Assembly: GCF_009789575.1 (NCBI RefSeq)
Contig: NZ_CP046908.1
Location: 4,121,001-4,185,000 of the forward strand
Source of the DNA: Stappia indica
Lineage (GTDB): Bacteria > Pseudomonadota > Alphaproteobacteria > Rhizobiales > Stappiaceae
Reading direction: 5' to 3'
Length of the DNA stretch: 64,000 nucleotides
Below are positions 50,654 to 58,732 of the stretch, piece after piece. How positions within the stretch are numbered: the stretch's first letter is position 1; each line of letters begins with the position of its first letter. Under the pieces are notes generated by a model, which worked only from the letters and a program-made list of their open reading frames with translations, did no database searches and was not told where the DNA came from. A program made the position numbers and the translations under genes.

Positions 50654-51823
50654 ATGGTCGATATGATGTCCGCGCTGCGGCCGGAGGCGCGTCAGGCGCC
50701 CGAGAGCGGCATTGTCGAGGTCGTGAACTTCGCGCGCGAGCGCGACGACCTGATTCCCCTTTGGGTCGGGGAGGGCGACCTGCCGACGCCGGACTTCATC
50801 CGCGCGGCCGCCGAGGCGTCGCTGGAAAAGGGCGAGACCTTCTATACCTACCAGCGCGGCATTCCGGCGCTGCGCGAGGCGCTGGCGCGCTATCACTTCA
50901 GCCATTTCGGCCGCGACTGGGGCGCGGAGCGTTATTTCGTCACCGGCTCGGGCATGCAGGCGATCCAGCTTGCGGTCCAGGCGATTGCCGGGGCGGGAGA
51001 CGAGGTGATCTATCCTTCGCCGGCCTGGCCGAACTTCCCGGCCGCCATCGGCATCATGGGCGCCAGGGCGATCCCCGTGCCGCTCGATTTCTCGCCCAAC
51101 GGCTGGACGCTGGATCTCGACCGGCTGTTCGCCGCCGTGACCCCGCGCACCCGCGCCATCTATCTGAATTCGCCGTCGAACCCGACCGGCTGGATGGCCG
51201 ACAAGGCGACGCTGGCCGCGATCCTGACCGAGGCGCGCCGCCGGGGCCTGTGGATCGTCGCCGACGAGGTCTATAGCCGCTTCGTCGAAGGCGACGCCAC
51301 CCGCGCGCCCTCCTTCATGGACGTGGCCGAGCCGGACGACCTGATCCTGTACGTCAACACCTTCTCCAAGAACTGGGCGATGACCGGCTGGCGCGTCGGC
51401 TGGCTCTCCGCCCCGCCGGCTCTCGGCCAGGTGGTGGAGAACCTGATCCAGTATTCGACCTCGGGCGTCGCCCAGTTCATGCAGCGCGCGGCCGTTGCCG
51501 CGCTCGACGAGGGCGAGGAGTTCATGGCGCTGCAGCGCAGGCGCGCGAGCGCCGGGCGCGCCATCATTGAAGGACGCCTGGCGGCCACCGGGCGCATCCG
51601 CTATGCGCCGCCGCAAGGGGCGTTTTACCTGTTCTTCGGCGTCGAAGGCTTTTCCGACAGCCGGGAACTGGCCAAGCGGATCGTCGCCGAAACCGGCGTC
51701 GGCCTTGCGCCCGGCAGTGCCTTCGGCGAGGCGGGAGAGGGGTTCCTGCGCCTGTGTTTCGCCCGTTCAGCAGAGCATCTGGAGGCGGCAGCGGAGCGCC
51801 TCGCCAACTGGATAGCGCGTTGA
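50654..51823 (+). CDS. Aspartate/tyrosine-type aminotransferase (class I/II PLP enzyme)
   Basis: A 389-residue pyridoxal-phosphate transaminase. The Schiff-base Lys is K239 in NTFSKNWAMTGWRVGWLS. Other fold-type I marks are the Asn-Pro pair in LNSPSNPTGW, the Asp in IVADEVYSRF and the C-terminal Arg in LRLCFA. This subgroup contains aspartate, aromatic and alanine aminotransferases, and the donor cannot be settled. The start giving MVDMMSALRPEARQ is chosen over an in-frame upstream start in the mscL terminator. It has no functional link to its neighbours that I can see. Confidence 0.9.
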   Translation: MVDMMSALRPEARQAPESGIVEVVNFARERDDLIPLWVGEGDLPTPDFIRAAAEASLEKGETFYTYQRGIPALREALARYHFSHFGRDWGAERYFVTGSGMQAIQLAVQAIAGAGDEVIYPSPAWPNFPAAIGIMGARAIPVPLDFSPNGWTLDLDRLFAAVTPRTRAIYLNSPSNPTGWMADKATLAAILTEARRRGLWIVADEVYSRFVEGDATRAPSFMDVAEPDDLILYVNTFSKNWAMTGWRVGWLSAPPALGQVVENLIQYSTSGVAQFMQRAAVAALDEGEEFMALQRRRASAGRAIIEGRLAATGRIRYAPPQGAFYLFFGVEGFSDSRELAKRIVAETGVGLAPGSAFGEAGEGFLRLCFARSAEHLEAAAERLANWIAR

Positions 51824-51837
51824 CGAAGCACGCGACT

Positions 51838-51860
51838 CTACGTTACGGATTTTTGCGTAG
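51838..51860. promoter_or_regulatory. Dyad upstream of fixL
   Basis: CTACG (51838-51842) and CGTAG (51856-51860) are inverted around 13 nt of AT-rich sequence (GGATTTTTG). It lies 72 nt before fixL, in the probable promoter. Possible FixJ or other regulator site; low certainty. Confidence 0.35.
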
Positions 51861-51931
51861 AAGATTGGAAGCGGGCCCATTTCGTTCGTTTCCCGACGGC
51901 GGGGCGGTCCCCGCATCGTATCGGGTCCAAA

Positions 51932-53116
51932 ATGCGCGAAGATCAGACTCGCAGCGTTGCAGCAGTACCCAGCGTTTCGGAAGCGCGGCTCGAGAGCGTG
52001 CTCGGCACTGCCGTCGACGGCATCGTCGTGATGGACGACAAGGCGCGCATCCTGCTGTTCAACAAAGCTTGCGAGACCCTGTTCGGCTACACGACCGAGG
52101 AGGTTCGGGGGCGGAACGTCAAGGTGCTGATGCCGGCCGAGTATGCCCACGCGCATGACGGCTACCTGAACAACTATCTGGAAACCGGCGAGAAGCGCAT
52201 CATCGGCATCGGCCGCGAGGTGCGCGGCATGCATCGCGACGGCACCGAATTCCCGATCGAGCTGTCGGTTGGCGAGGCGGCGACGCCGGAGGGGCGCCAG
52301 TTCATCGGCATCATCCGCGACCTGCGCCAGCGCAAGGCGGTCGAGAGGCGTCTGGCGGAAGCGCAGGCGCAACTCGTCAACGTCACCCGGATCAGTGCGC
52401 TGGACGAGATGGGCGCAGCCATCGCGCACGAGCTGAACCAGCCCCTGACGGCCATCATGCTGTATCTGCAGGCGGCCAAGCGCAAGGTCGGTGACGACCA
52501 CCGCGACGAGAAGCTGGTCGAGATCGTCGACAAGGGCGTGCGCGAGGCCGAACGTGCCAGCCAGATCATCCAGCGGATGCGGCGCTTCGTGGAAAAGCGC
52601 GACCCCGAGCGTCGCTCGGTCAATGTGGCGCGTCTTGTCGGCGAGTGCCTCGACCTGGTGACGATGGGCGCGGACTGCCGCGATATCGAAATCGTCAACG
52701 ACGTCCTCGACGATTTGCCGGACATTGCCGTCGATCCTGTGCAGATCCAGCAGATCCTGATCAATCTGATCCGCAATGCGCTCGACGCGGTGCGTCAGGC
52801 TCCGGTAAAGCGTGTCGGACTGAAAGCGGCGGTGAGCGGCGGCGATATGCTGATCCGTATCAGCGATTCAGGTGGCGGAGTGCCGGCGGAAGTCGTACCG
52901 ACGTTGTTCAGAGCATTTTCCGGCGCGAAGAAGGGCGGCCTTGGCCTCGGCCTGACGATCTCCCGTTCCATCGCGCAGAATCATGGCGGCGATCTCGCCG
53001 TCGAACCCAACGGTGGGGAAGGGGGAGCTGCCTTCGTGCTGCGCCTGCCGGTCGATACGCCCGAGCGTGGCGATCAGGCGGCTGCGCCCCCTGGCAGAAA
53101 AGGACCGACGGCATGA
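51932..53116 (+). CDS. fixL: Oxygen-sensing haem-PAS histidine kinase
   Basis: A soluble 394-residue sensor with one PAS domain (about residues 16-130) and a histidine kinase (about 145-375). The haem-ligating His is H75 in AHAHDGY, matching H200 of Bradyrhizobium FixL. R95 in IGIGR matches its R220, which senses bound oxygen. The position equal to R206 is Asn (N81). The kinase H-box is AIAHELNQPLTAI (H166), with N-box NLIRNALDA and G-box GGLGLGLTIS. It lacks the membrane segments of Sinorhizobium FixL. The stop overlaps the fixJ start by 4 nt. Confidence 0.93.
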   Translation: MREDQTRSVAAVPSVSEARLESVLGTAVDGIVVMDDKARILLFNKACETLFGYTTEEVRGRNVKVLMPAEYAHAHDGYLNNYLETGEKRIIGIGREVRGMHRDGTEFPIELSVGEAATPEGRQFIGIIRDLRQRKAVERRLAEAQAQLVNVTRISALDEMGAAIAHELNQPLTAIMLYLQAAKRKVGDDHRDEKLVEIVDKGVREAERASQIIQRMRRFVEKRDPERRSVNVARLVGECLDLVTMGADCRDIEIVNDVLDDLPDIAVDPVQIQQILINLIRNALDAVRQAPVKRVGLKAAVSGGDMLIRISDSGGGVPAEVVPTLFRAFSGAKKGGLGLGLTISRSIAQNHGGDLAVEPNGGEGGAAFVLRLPVDTPERGDQAAAPPGRKGPTA

Positions 53117-53730
53117 GCGCGACTGCGCATCTGATCCACATCGTCGATGACGACCCGGCAATTCGTGATGCTCTGACCATCGTCTTCGAACTGGAAGGCT
53201 ACGATGTCGCCTCGTTCGAGACCGGAGAAGCTTTCCTGGAGCGGGCCGCGCGCCCGGACAACACGCCGGGTTGCGTCATTCTCGATGTGCACATGCCGGG
53301 CCAGTCGGGCATCGAGATCCTGCGCCGTCTGCATGCGGACCGGTTCGCCGCCCCGGTCTTCGTCATTTCGGGACAGGGCGATATTCCGATGGCCGTGGAG
53401 GCGATCAAGCAGGGCGCCCACGACTTCATCGAAAAGCCCTTCGATGCCGAGACGGTGGTCACGCGGGTGCGCGAGGCCATCGAGGCGACCGAGCGCAAGC
53501 AGGTCGAAAGCACCACGCCTCCGGTCCGCAGTTTTCCGGGCAGCGAGACGCTGACCCCGCGCGAGCGGGAAGTGCTGGAGGAGATCACCGCCGGCGCCTC
53601 CAACAAGGAGGCCGGACGCACGCTCGGCATCAGCCCGCGCACCATCGAGGTGCACCGCGCCCGCATCATGGAAAAGCTCGGCGCGCGAAACGCCGCCGAC
53701 CTGGTGCGCATCGTCCTGTCGCACGAATGA
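53113..53730 (+). CDS. fixJ: Response regulator partner of FixL
   Basis: A 205-residue NarL-type regulator. Receiver: D12-D14 in HIVDDDP, phosphorylated D58 in VILDVHMPGQSG, and K108 in DFIEKPFD. A C-terminal helix-turn-helix (LTPREREVLEEITAGASNKEAGRTLGISPRTIEVHRARI in part) matches FixJ. It should be phosphorylated by FixL at low oxygen and then activate fixK and related promoters. It is translationally coupled to fixL by ATGA overlap. Confidence 0.94.
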   Translation: MSATAHLIHIVDDDPAIRDALTIVFELEGYDVASFETGEAFLERAARPDNTPGCVILDVHMPGQSGIEILRRLHADRFAAPVFVISGQGDIPMAVEAIKQGAHDFIEKPFDAETVVTRVREAIEATERKQVESTTPPVRSFPGSETLTPREREVLEEITAGASNKEAGRTLGISPRTIEVHRARIMEKLGARNAADLVRIVLSHE

Positions 53731-53861
53731 CTGCAAGCCCCGGCGGACGGCGCTTCCGTATTCCGCCGGAGTTTCGCCTCCGCCCCAAGGGTCTATAGTC
53801 GCCGGTCTGCGATCCATTCAGGGTCGTTTTCGGGGGCTGCCAGGGCGGCGGGAATGAGACG

Positions 53862-54200
53862 GTGACTATCCATATCGTCGAGGACGATCCGGGAGTGGGC
53901 GATTCGCTGGCGTTGCTGCTCGGGGAAATCGGGCATCAGGTCGAGGTGTATCCCGACGCCGAGAGCTTCTTCGAGCATGTGCCTCCGGGCCCTCAGGATA
54001 CCGTGATTGTTGACCTCGGCCTGCCGGGGGTGAGCGGGGTGCAGCTGATCCGCTGGGTCGCCCGTCTCTCGACGCCGCCGCGTGTCATTGCCATCACGGG
54101 CCAGTCACGCCGAGCCATAACAGAGCTGTTCGGTGACGATTTGCAACCAGTACTTTTGCGTAAACCACTTACCGAAGAAGCTCTTGTTGCGCTTCTGTAA
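53862..54200 (+). CDS. Single-domain response regulator between fixJ and fixK
   Basis: A 112-residue stand-alone receiver. It begins IHIVEDDPGVGDS (acidic pocket E7/D8/D9), the phosphorylatable Asp is D51 in VIVDLGLPG, the Thr switch is T79 in AITG and Lys is K101 in LLRKPL, so it can probably be phosphorylated. It has no output domain. In some alphaproteobacteria the gene in this position is fixT, an inhibitor of FixL. The Caulobacter FixT carries Cys residues, but this protein has none, so it is only a possible functional analogue. It uses a GTG start. Confidence 0.8.
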   Translation: MTIHIVEDDPGVGDSLALLLGEIGHQVEVYPDAESFFEHVPPGPQDTVIVDLGLPGVSGVQLIRWVARLSTPPRVIAITGQSRRAITELFGDDLQPVLLRKPLTEEALVALL

Positions 54201-54424
54201 AGTTCACGGGCGTCTTGTTCGCGCCCGCTCGGATGCGTTGTTTTGCCACGCTAGGTAATAGGTCGTACGAAGACCACCGAATTTCGCCTCGCCAGCTTCG
54301 CTTCTAGACTTCCCCACGTTGACGGAGAGCCGTGTCGGACGGGACGCGGCTCCGGCTTGCCGGGCTTTCGAGCGCGCTTGCCGAATTGCATCCGCCAATG
54401 CCGAGCTGGCAGGAGGAGGGGGCG

Positions 54425-55123
54425 ATGGCCTACCTGGAACGGACTTCCGAAACGATGGGGCATGGGGCAGTTGCGGCGCGCAGCGCGCGCGAGATTGCCG
54501 AGACCCCGCAGGCGCGTACCCAGCGCCATGACCAGCATCACGTGATTTTCTACGAGGGCGATGCAGCCGAGCGGATCTACGAGCTGCAGGACGGCATCGT
54601 CATGCTCTACAAGCTGCTGCCCGACGGGCGTCGCCAGGTCGTGGAGATCCTGACCCGCGGCATGATCTTCGGCACGGCCGGCGGGCCGCGCTACGATGTG
54701 TCCGCCGAGACGCTGACGCCGGTGCGACTGGTGGTCCACGAGCGGCGCGAGGTCGATGCCTCGGCCGTGCTGCAGAGTCACGTGGCCAAGTGCCTGATGG
54801 CCCAGATGGAAGGCCTGCACGAGCACGCCATGCTGCTGGGCCGCAAGTCGGCGATGGAGCGTGTCGCCAGCTATTTCATGCGCATGGTCCCCAATCGCGG
54901 CGGCGAAGGATGCGCAGGGCCCGTCTCCGAAACCTGCGACCCGCACGACCTGGTGCTCAACATGACGCGCCAGGAGATTGCCGACTATCTCGGGCTTACG
55001 ATCGAGACCGTCAGCCGGGTGATTTCCGAACTGAAGCGTCGCGGCGTGATCCGCCTCGAGCGGCAGGATCGTATTCATGTGACGCGCGTGTGCGGTCTGT
55101 GCCAGCTGACCGGCATTCATTGA
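54425..55123 (+). CDS. fixK: Crp/Fnr-family regulator, FixK type
   Basis: A 232-residue activator of micro-oxic genes. The cyclic-nucleotide-like beta-barrel spans about residues 25-140 (HHVIFYEGDAAERIYELQDG). The C-terminal helix-turn-helix is LNMTRQEIADYLGLTIETVSRVISELKRRGVI, whose ETVSR recognition residues fit TTGAT-N4-ATCAA sites. No N-terminal Cys cluster is present, so it is FixK-like rather than an Fe-S FNR. A CxxC (VCGLCQL) lies at the C-terminus. The ATG at 54425 follows AGGAGGAGGGGG. Upstream GTG/ATG codons in frame are less likely. Confidence 0.92.
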   Translation: MAYLERTSETMGHGAVAARSAREIAETPQARTQRHDQHHVIFYEGDAAERIYELQDGIVMLYKLLPDGRRQVVEILTRGMIFGTAGGPRYDVSAETLTPVRLVVHERREVDASAVLQSHVAKCLMAQMEGLHEHAMLLGRKSAMERVASYFMRMVPNRGGEGCAGPVSETCDPHDLVLNMTRQEIADYLGLTIETVSRVISELKRRGVIRLERQDRIHVTRVCGLCQLTGIH

Positions 55124-55214
55124 ACCGCACGCGAGCGAGTACTGCACACAACTGAGGCCGGCGGCTCCTGCCGGCCTGCGTCCGTCGGCCCTGCCAATGG
55201 GTTTCGGACCTTGC

Positions 55215-55247
55215 AGCCCCGGGCTTTCGGCCCGGGGCTCTTTTTTT
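55215..55247 (+). terminator. Intrinsic terminator of fixK
   Basis: AGCCCCGGGC (55215-55224) and GCCCGGGGCT (55230-55239) form a 10-bp perfect stem with a 5-nt loop, followed by seven T. The convergent hemN ends 17 nt later. Confidence 0.9.
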
Positions 55248-55263
55248 GCCGGAAGGGACGGCC

Positions 55264-56613
55264 TCACACCGCCACGGAATGACGGGCGAGACCGCGCTGC
55301 AGGTAGATGTCGAAGGCTGCCGCCGCGATCCGCGCATAGGGCGCACCGCGCGGTGTGACCTCGACCCGGCTCCCCTCGATCCTGACGAGCCCGTCGCCGG
55401 CCATCTCGGCAAGGTCCGCGATGCTGGCAGAGAAATGCGCCAGCGGCAGTCCATGCGCGGCGGCGATCTCGCCGATATCGGCGGCGTGCTCGGTCATCAG
55501 CTGTTCGATGATGTCGGCGCGCGCCCGGTCGTCCGCGTCGAGTGCGATGCCGCGCGCGACCGGCAGCAAGCCGTCCCCGATCGCCCGGCTCCAGCCGCCG
55601 GTATCGGGCATGTTCTGCACATAGCCCTGCGGCAGCTTGCCGATGGAGGACGCTCCGAACCCGATCAGCGTGTCGGCCGTGTCCGTCGTATAGCCCTGGA
55701 AGTTGCGGCGCAGCCGTCCGGCATCGAGCGCCACCGCCATGTCGTCGTCCGGCATGGCGAAATGATCGAGGCCGATGGCCCGGTACCCGGCATCCAGCAG
55801 CTTTTCGCGGGCATGGTCCGCCATCGCGATGCGCTCCGCCGAGTCGGGCAGCCGGCTTTCGTCGATCAGCCGCTGGTGCTTCTTCATCCAGGGCACATGG
55901 GCATAGCCGAACAGGGCGATGCGCCCGGGCGCCAGCTCCCGCGTCAGCCGGATCGTCTCGGTGACCGTCTCCAGCGTCTGGAACGGCAGGCCGTACATCA
56001 GGTCGAAATTGAGCGCGTCGATGCCGACAGCACGCAGCCGCTCGACTGCCTGCGCCACCTGCTCGAAGGGCTGGATCCGGCCGATCGCCTTCTGCACGAC
56101 AGGGTCGAAGTCCTGCACGCCAAGGCTCGCCCGGGTGATCCCGGCTTCGCGCAACGTGTCGGCAAGCTCCGGCGTGACCGTGCGCGGGTCCAGCTCGATG
56201 GCGTGTTCATGCGCCTCGTCAAAGGCGAAATGCCGGTGCAGCCGCTCGACCACGGACAGAAACTGCGCCCGCGGCAGAAGGCTCGGCGTGCCGCCGCCCC
56301 AGTGTACATGGACAGTCTGCATGCGCCCCGGCAGCCGTGCAGCGACCAGGTCGATCTCCGCAAGCAGCGCGTCCGTGTAGTCGAGCAGCGGCTCGTCGCG
56401 GCGCGCGGCCTTGGTGTGGCAGCCGCAATAGTTGCAGATCACCCGGCAATAGGGGACGTGCAGGTAGAGGGAGAGCGGCATGTCGGCAGGCAGTCCCGCC
56501 AGCCAACTGCCATATGTCGCCCCGGTGACGCCGGCATGGAAATGCGGCGCGGTCGGGTAGCTGGTGTAGCGCGGCACGGAGCGTGTCGCATAGCGTTGGT
56601 CGAGATCGGTCAT
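55264..56613 (-). CDS. hemN: Oxygen-independent coproporphyrinogen III oxidase
   Basis: Radical-SAM enzyme making protoporphyrinogen IX without oxygen, needed for haem under micro-oxic conditions. It has 449 residues, the usual length. The [4Fe-4S] motif is CRVICNYCGC (CxxxCxxC, about residues 58-67). The SAM-binding glycine motif is HWGGGTPS. The start at MTDLDQRYATRSVPRYT matches homologues. A FixK-like box lies 35 nt upstream, consistent with low-oxygen control. Confidence 0.94.
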   Translation of the reverse strand: MTDLDQRYATRSVPRYTSYPTAPHFHAGVTGATYGSWLAGLPADMPLSLYLHVPYCRVICNYCGCHTKAARRDEPLLDYTDALLAEIDLVAARLPGRMQTVHVHWGGGTPSLLPRAQFLSVVERLHRHFAFDEAHEHAIELDPRTVTPELADTLREAGITRASLGVQDFDPVVQKAIGRIQPFEQVAQAVERLRAVGIDALNFDLMYGLPFQTLETVTETIRLTRELAPGRIALFGYAHVPWMKKHQRLIDESRLPDSAERIAMADHAREKLLDAGYRAIGLDHFAMPDDDMAVALDAGRLRRNFQGYTTDTADTLIGFGASSIGKLPQGYVQNMPDTGGWSRAIGDGLLPVARGIALDADDRARADIIEQLMTEHAADIGEIAAAHGLPLAHFSASIADLAEMAGDGLVRIEGSRVEVTPRGAPYARIAAAAFDIYLQRGLARHSVAV

Positions 56614-56647
56614 GAGGCGACCATGCCTGCTTCGCGCAGAGCGAACC

Positions 56648-56661
56648 TTGATCCTGCTCAA
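56648..56661. promoter_or_regulatory. FixK/FNR-type box before hemN
   Basis: TTGAT-CCTG-CTCAA differs at one base from the TTGAT-N4-ATCAA consensus. It lies 35 nt upstream of the hemN start and 124 nt upstream of the divergent AbrB-family gene. Confidence 0.65.
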
Positions 56662-56785
56662 CCTTCGAGAAATCTCCCGCTGCATGGCAGCTGCGCACAA
56701 AATGCATGGCAAACGCCTGCTTTTCTTGATCTATTGCCTTGGCAGCCCACCTCTTTCCGGCCCTTGGGGTCTCCGGCGGATTTTC

Positions 56786-57823
56786 ATGCTCTCACTCAGG
56801 CAAGCTCTTTTGACGCTGGCGATCGGCGCCCTCGGCGGCGGCGCGTTCCAGTTGGCCGGCTTGCCCGCAGCCTGGCTGGCAGGAGCGATGGTCGCGACCG
56901 CCACTGCGGTCCTGTCCGGCGTGCGTTGCGCCATTCCCGACCGTTTGCGCGACATGCTGTTCGTCGTGCTCGGCCTGACCATGGGCGCCGGCGTGACGCC
57001 GGAAACGGTGGAGCGGATCGGCGAATGGCCGGTGACGATGCTGCTGGTCCTCGTCTCGGTCGCGGCCGTGCTCGGCGCCACCTTCCTGTTCCAGCGCAAG
57101 GTCGCCGGCTGGGATCGCGATACCGCCTATTTCGCGGCGATTCCCGGTGCCTTGTCCTACGTGATGATCCTGTCGCTCTCCTATCCGCGCGCCGACACGA
57201 TGCGGGTCGCGGTGGCGCAGACGCTGCGGGTGTTCATCCTGGTGTCCCTGCTGCCGCCGATCATCGTCGGCAGCGAGCCGGATGTCGCAGCCGCGGTTCC
57301 CGCCCTGCCGGTGGAACTCCTGCCGCTGGCGCTCGTCGCCGCGGCTGCACTGGTCTGCGGCTACCTGTTCCAGCGCCTGGGCGTCCCTGCCGGCTGGCTC
57401 ACGGGTCCGTTCTTCGTCAGTGCCGCGCTCAATGCCAGCGGCATCGTGGCGGTGCACCTGCCGGAATGGCTGACCGTCCCCGCGCTCGTCGGGCTCGGCT
57501 GCATCATCGGCTGCCGGTTCACCAGCATCTCGCTGCGCGACCTGCTGCGGCTGCTTCTCGTCAGTCTCGGGGCCTTTGCCGTCGGCATGAGCATCGCCGT
57601 GGCGATCTCGTTGTTCGCATCCAGCCTCCTGGGTCTCCCCCTGGGACAGCTGCTGCTGGCCTACGCGCCGGGCGGGCTGGAGGCGATGACTTTGCTCGCC
57701 TACCTGCTCGATCTCGACCCGGCCTTCGTGGCGGCCCACCAGCTGGCCCGTTATTTCGGAATGGTGCTGCTGCTTCCCTTCGCCACCCGCCGTATCCTGG
57801 GGCCGCCCCAACGGGTCGTGTGA
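56786..57823 (+). CDS. AbrB-family (duplicated) membrane protein
   Basis: A 345-residue inner-membrane protein with about ten hydrophobic segments in two internally repeated halves. The glycine-rich repeat openings LAGLPAAWLAGAMVATATAV and LGVPAGWLTGPFFVSAAL mark the AbrB/AmoA-type membrane-duplication domain. Despite the family name it is not the Bacillus DNA-binding AbrB. Role unknown, possibly transport. It is divergent from hemN, sharing the gap with the FixK box, and converges with the GNAT gene, 5 nt apart. Confidence 0.84.
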   Translation: MLSLRQALLTLAIGALGGGAFQLAGLPAAWLAGAMVATATAVLSGVRCAIPDRLRDMLFVVLGLTMGAGVTPETVERIGEWPVTMLLVLVSVAAVLGATFLFQRKVAGWDRDTAYFAAIPGALSYVMILSLSYPRADTMRVAVAQTLRVFILVSLLPPIIVGSEPDVAAAVPALPVELLPLALVAAAALVCGYLFQRLGVPAGWLTGPFFVSAALNASGIVAVHLPEWLTVPALVGLGCIIGCRFTSISLRDLLRLLLVSLGAFAVGMSIAVAISLFASSLLGLPLGQLLLAYAPGGLEAMTLLAYLLDLDPAFVAAHQLARYFGMVLLLPFATRRILGPPQRVV

Positions 57824-57828
57824 TCGTC

Positions 57829-58392
57829 TCAGCCGCGCTGGGACCACTCCTCGGCCAGCCGCGCATAGACGAACTCGTCGCCCCAGCGTCCGTCGTGACG
57901 GTCGTTCTGCCGGAAATGCGCCTCTCGCCTCAGCCCGAGCCGCTCGGCCACCTTCACCGAGCCGTGGTTCTGCGTGTCGATCCGCGCGAAGATCCGGTGA
58001 AAGCCGATGTCCTCGAAACCGGCCCGCAGCATCTCGCGGGCGGCTTCCGTGGCATAGCCTGCGCCTGCATGGGCCGGATCGAAGATGTAGCCGAGCTCGC
58101 CCTGCAACGCGGCGGTGCTGGCGACCTTGAGAAGAACCTCGCCGAGAACGCTGCCGTCCTGCGAACGTTCGACCGCCAGCGTCATCGTCGCTCCGTCCTG
58201 CGACAGGTCCGGCTGGCGGGCGCGGTCGAACTGCTGCTGTAGCTCCTCCGCCTGCGGCGGGAAGCTGTAGAGGAAGCGGTAGACATCGGCGCGCCCGTGA
58301 TAGGCCGCGTAGGCATCGAAGTCCTGTTGCCGGAACGGCCTCAGCACGAGGCGGGCGGTGCGAAGGGGAAGCGAGGGCAGGGCAAGCATCAT
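57829..58392 (-). CDS. GNAT-family N-acetyltransferase
   Basis: A 187-residue acetyltransferase of the RimJ/RimL type. It opens LRTARLVLRPFRQQDFDAYAAYH and has the acetyl-CoA-binding stretch GYIFDPAHAGAGYATEAAREMLRAGFE (motif A, with the modified Q/RxxGxG/A as HAGAGY). RIFARIDTQNHGSVKVAERLGLRREAHFRQ is motif B. Substrate is unknown. Two adjacent ATG codons are possible starts. Confidence 0.86.
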   Translation of the reverse strand: MMLALPSLPLRTARLVLRPFRQQDFDAYAAYHGRADVYRFLYSFPPQAEELQQQFDRARQPDLSQDGATMTLAVERSQDGSVLGEVLLKVASTAALQGELGYIFDPAHAGAGYATEAAREMLRAGFEDIGFHRIFARIDTQNHGSVKVAERLGLRREAHFRQNDRHDGRWGDEFVYARLAEEWSQRG

Positions 58393-58732
58393 GGCAACCT
58401 GAAATGAATCGCGGGAACAAGGAGGCGCGCAATAGGGAGACGCGCAAAGGGAAGGGCGCGCAAAGGCGAGGCGGGAGACAAGAAATGGGTGGTGCGCACG
58501 CCGGCTTCAAGGTCGCCGGGCAGCCAGGGCATCCGGTAAAGGCGCCGGAAAGGCCGGTTAAGGGCAGAAAAACCCAAAACAAATCGTCGCAGCCGTGCTT
58601 TTGCGGATGTTCCTGGCCGCGCTTTGCCGCAATCTGTCTTGACCTGGATCAAGGCAGCAATCGGCCGATCAGCCATACCTGCGCCTTGACCCTGCGGGGT
58701 TTGGATCACCAAGAGACTCGGGGCGCCCACCA
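58393..58732. other. Promoter region of ccoNOQP
   Basis: A 340-nt gap between the divergent GNAT gene and ccoN. It contains a FixK box at 58639-58652 and a purine-rich stretch (58420-58485) with degenerate GCGCGCAAAGG-like direct repeats. No gene is seen. Confidence 0.6.
58639..58652. promoter_or_regulatory. FixK/FNR-type box before ccoN
   Basis: TTGAC-CTGG-ATCAA matches the FixK/FNR consensus (TTGAY-N4-RTCAA) with both half-sites intact. It lies 81 nt upstream of the ccoN start, an appropriate distance for activation. Confidence 0.85.

Noticed and set aside
56725-56740. Second FixK-like half-site (TTGATCTAT) before the AbrB-family gene
   Set aside because: Only the left half fits; the right half is missing.
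55246-58242. 998-codon + strand frame across hemN, AbrB-family and GNAT genes
   Set aside because: Shadow frame produced by high GC; hemN and the others are well supported.
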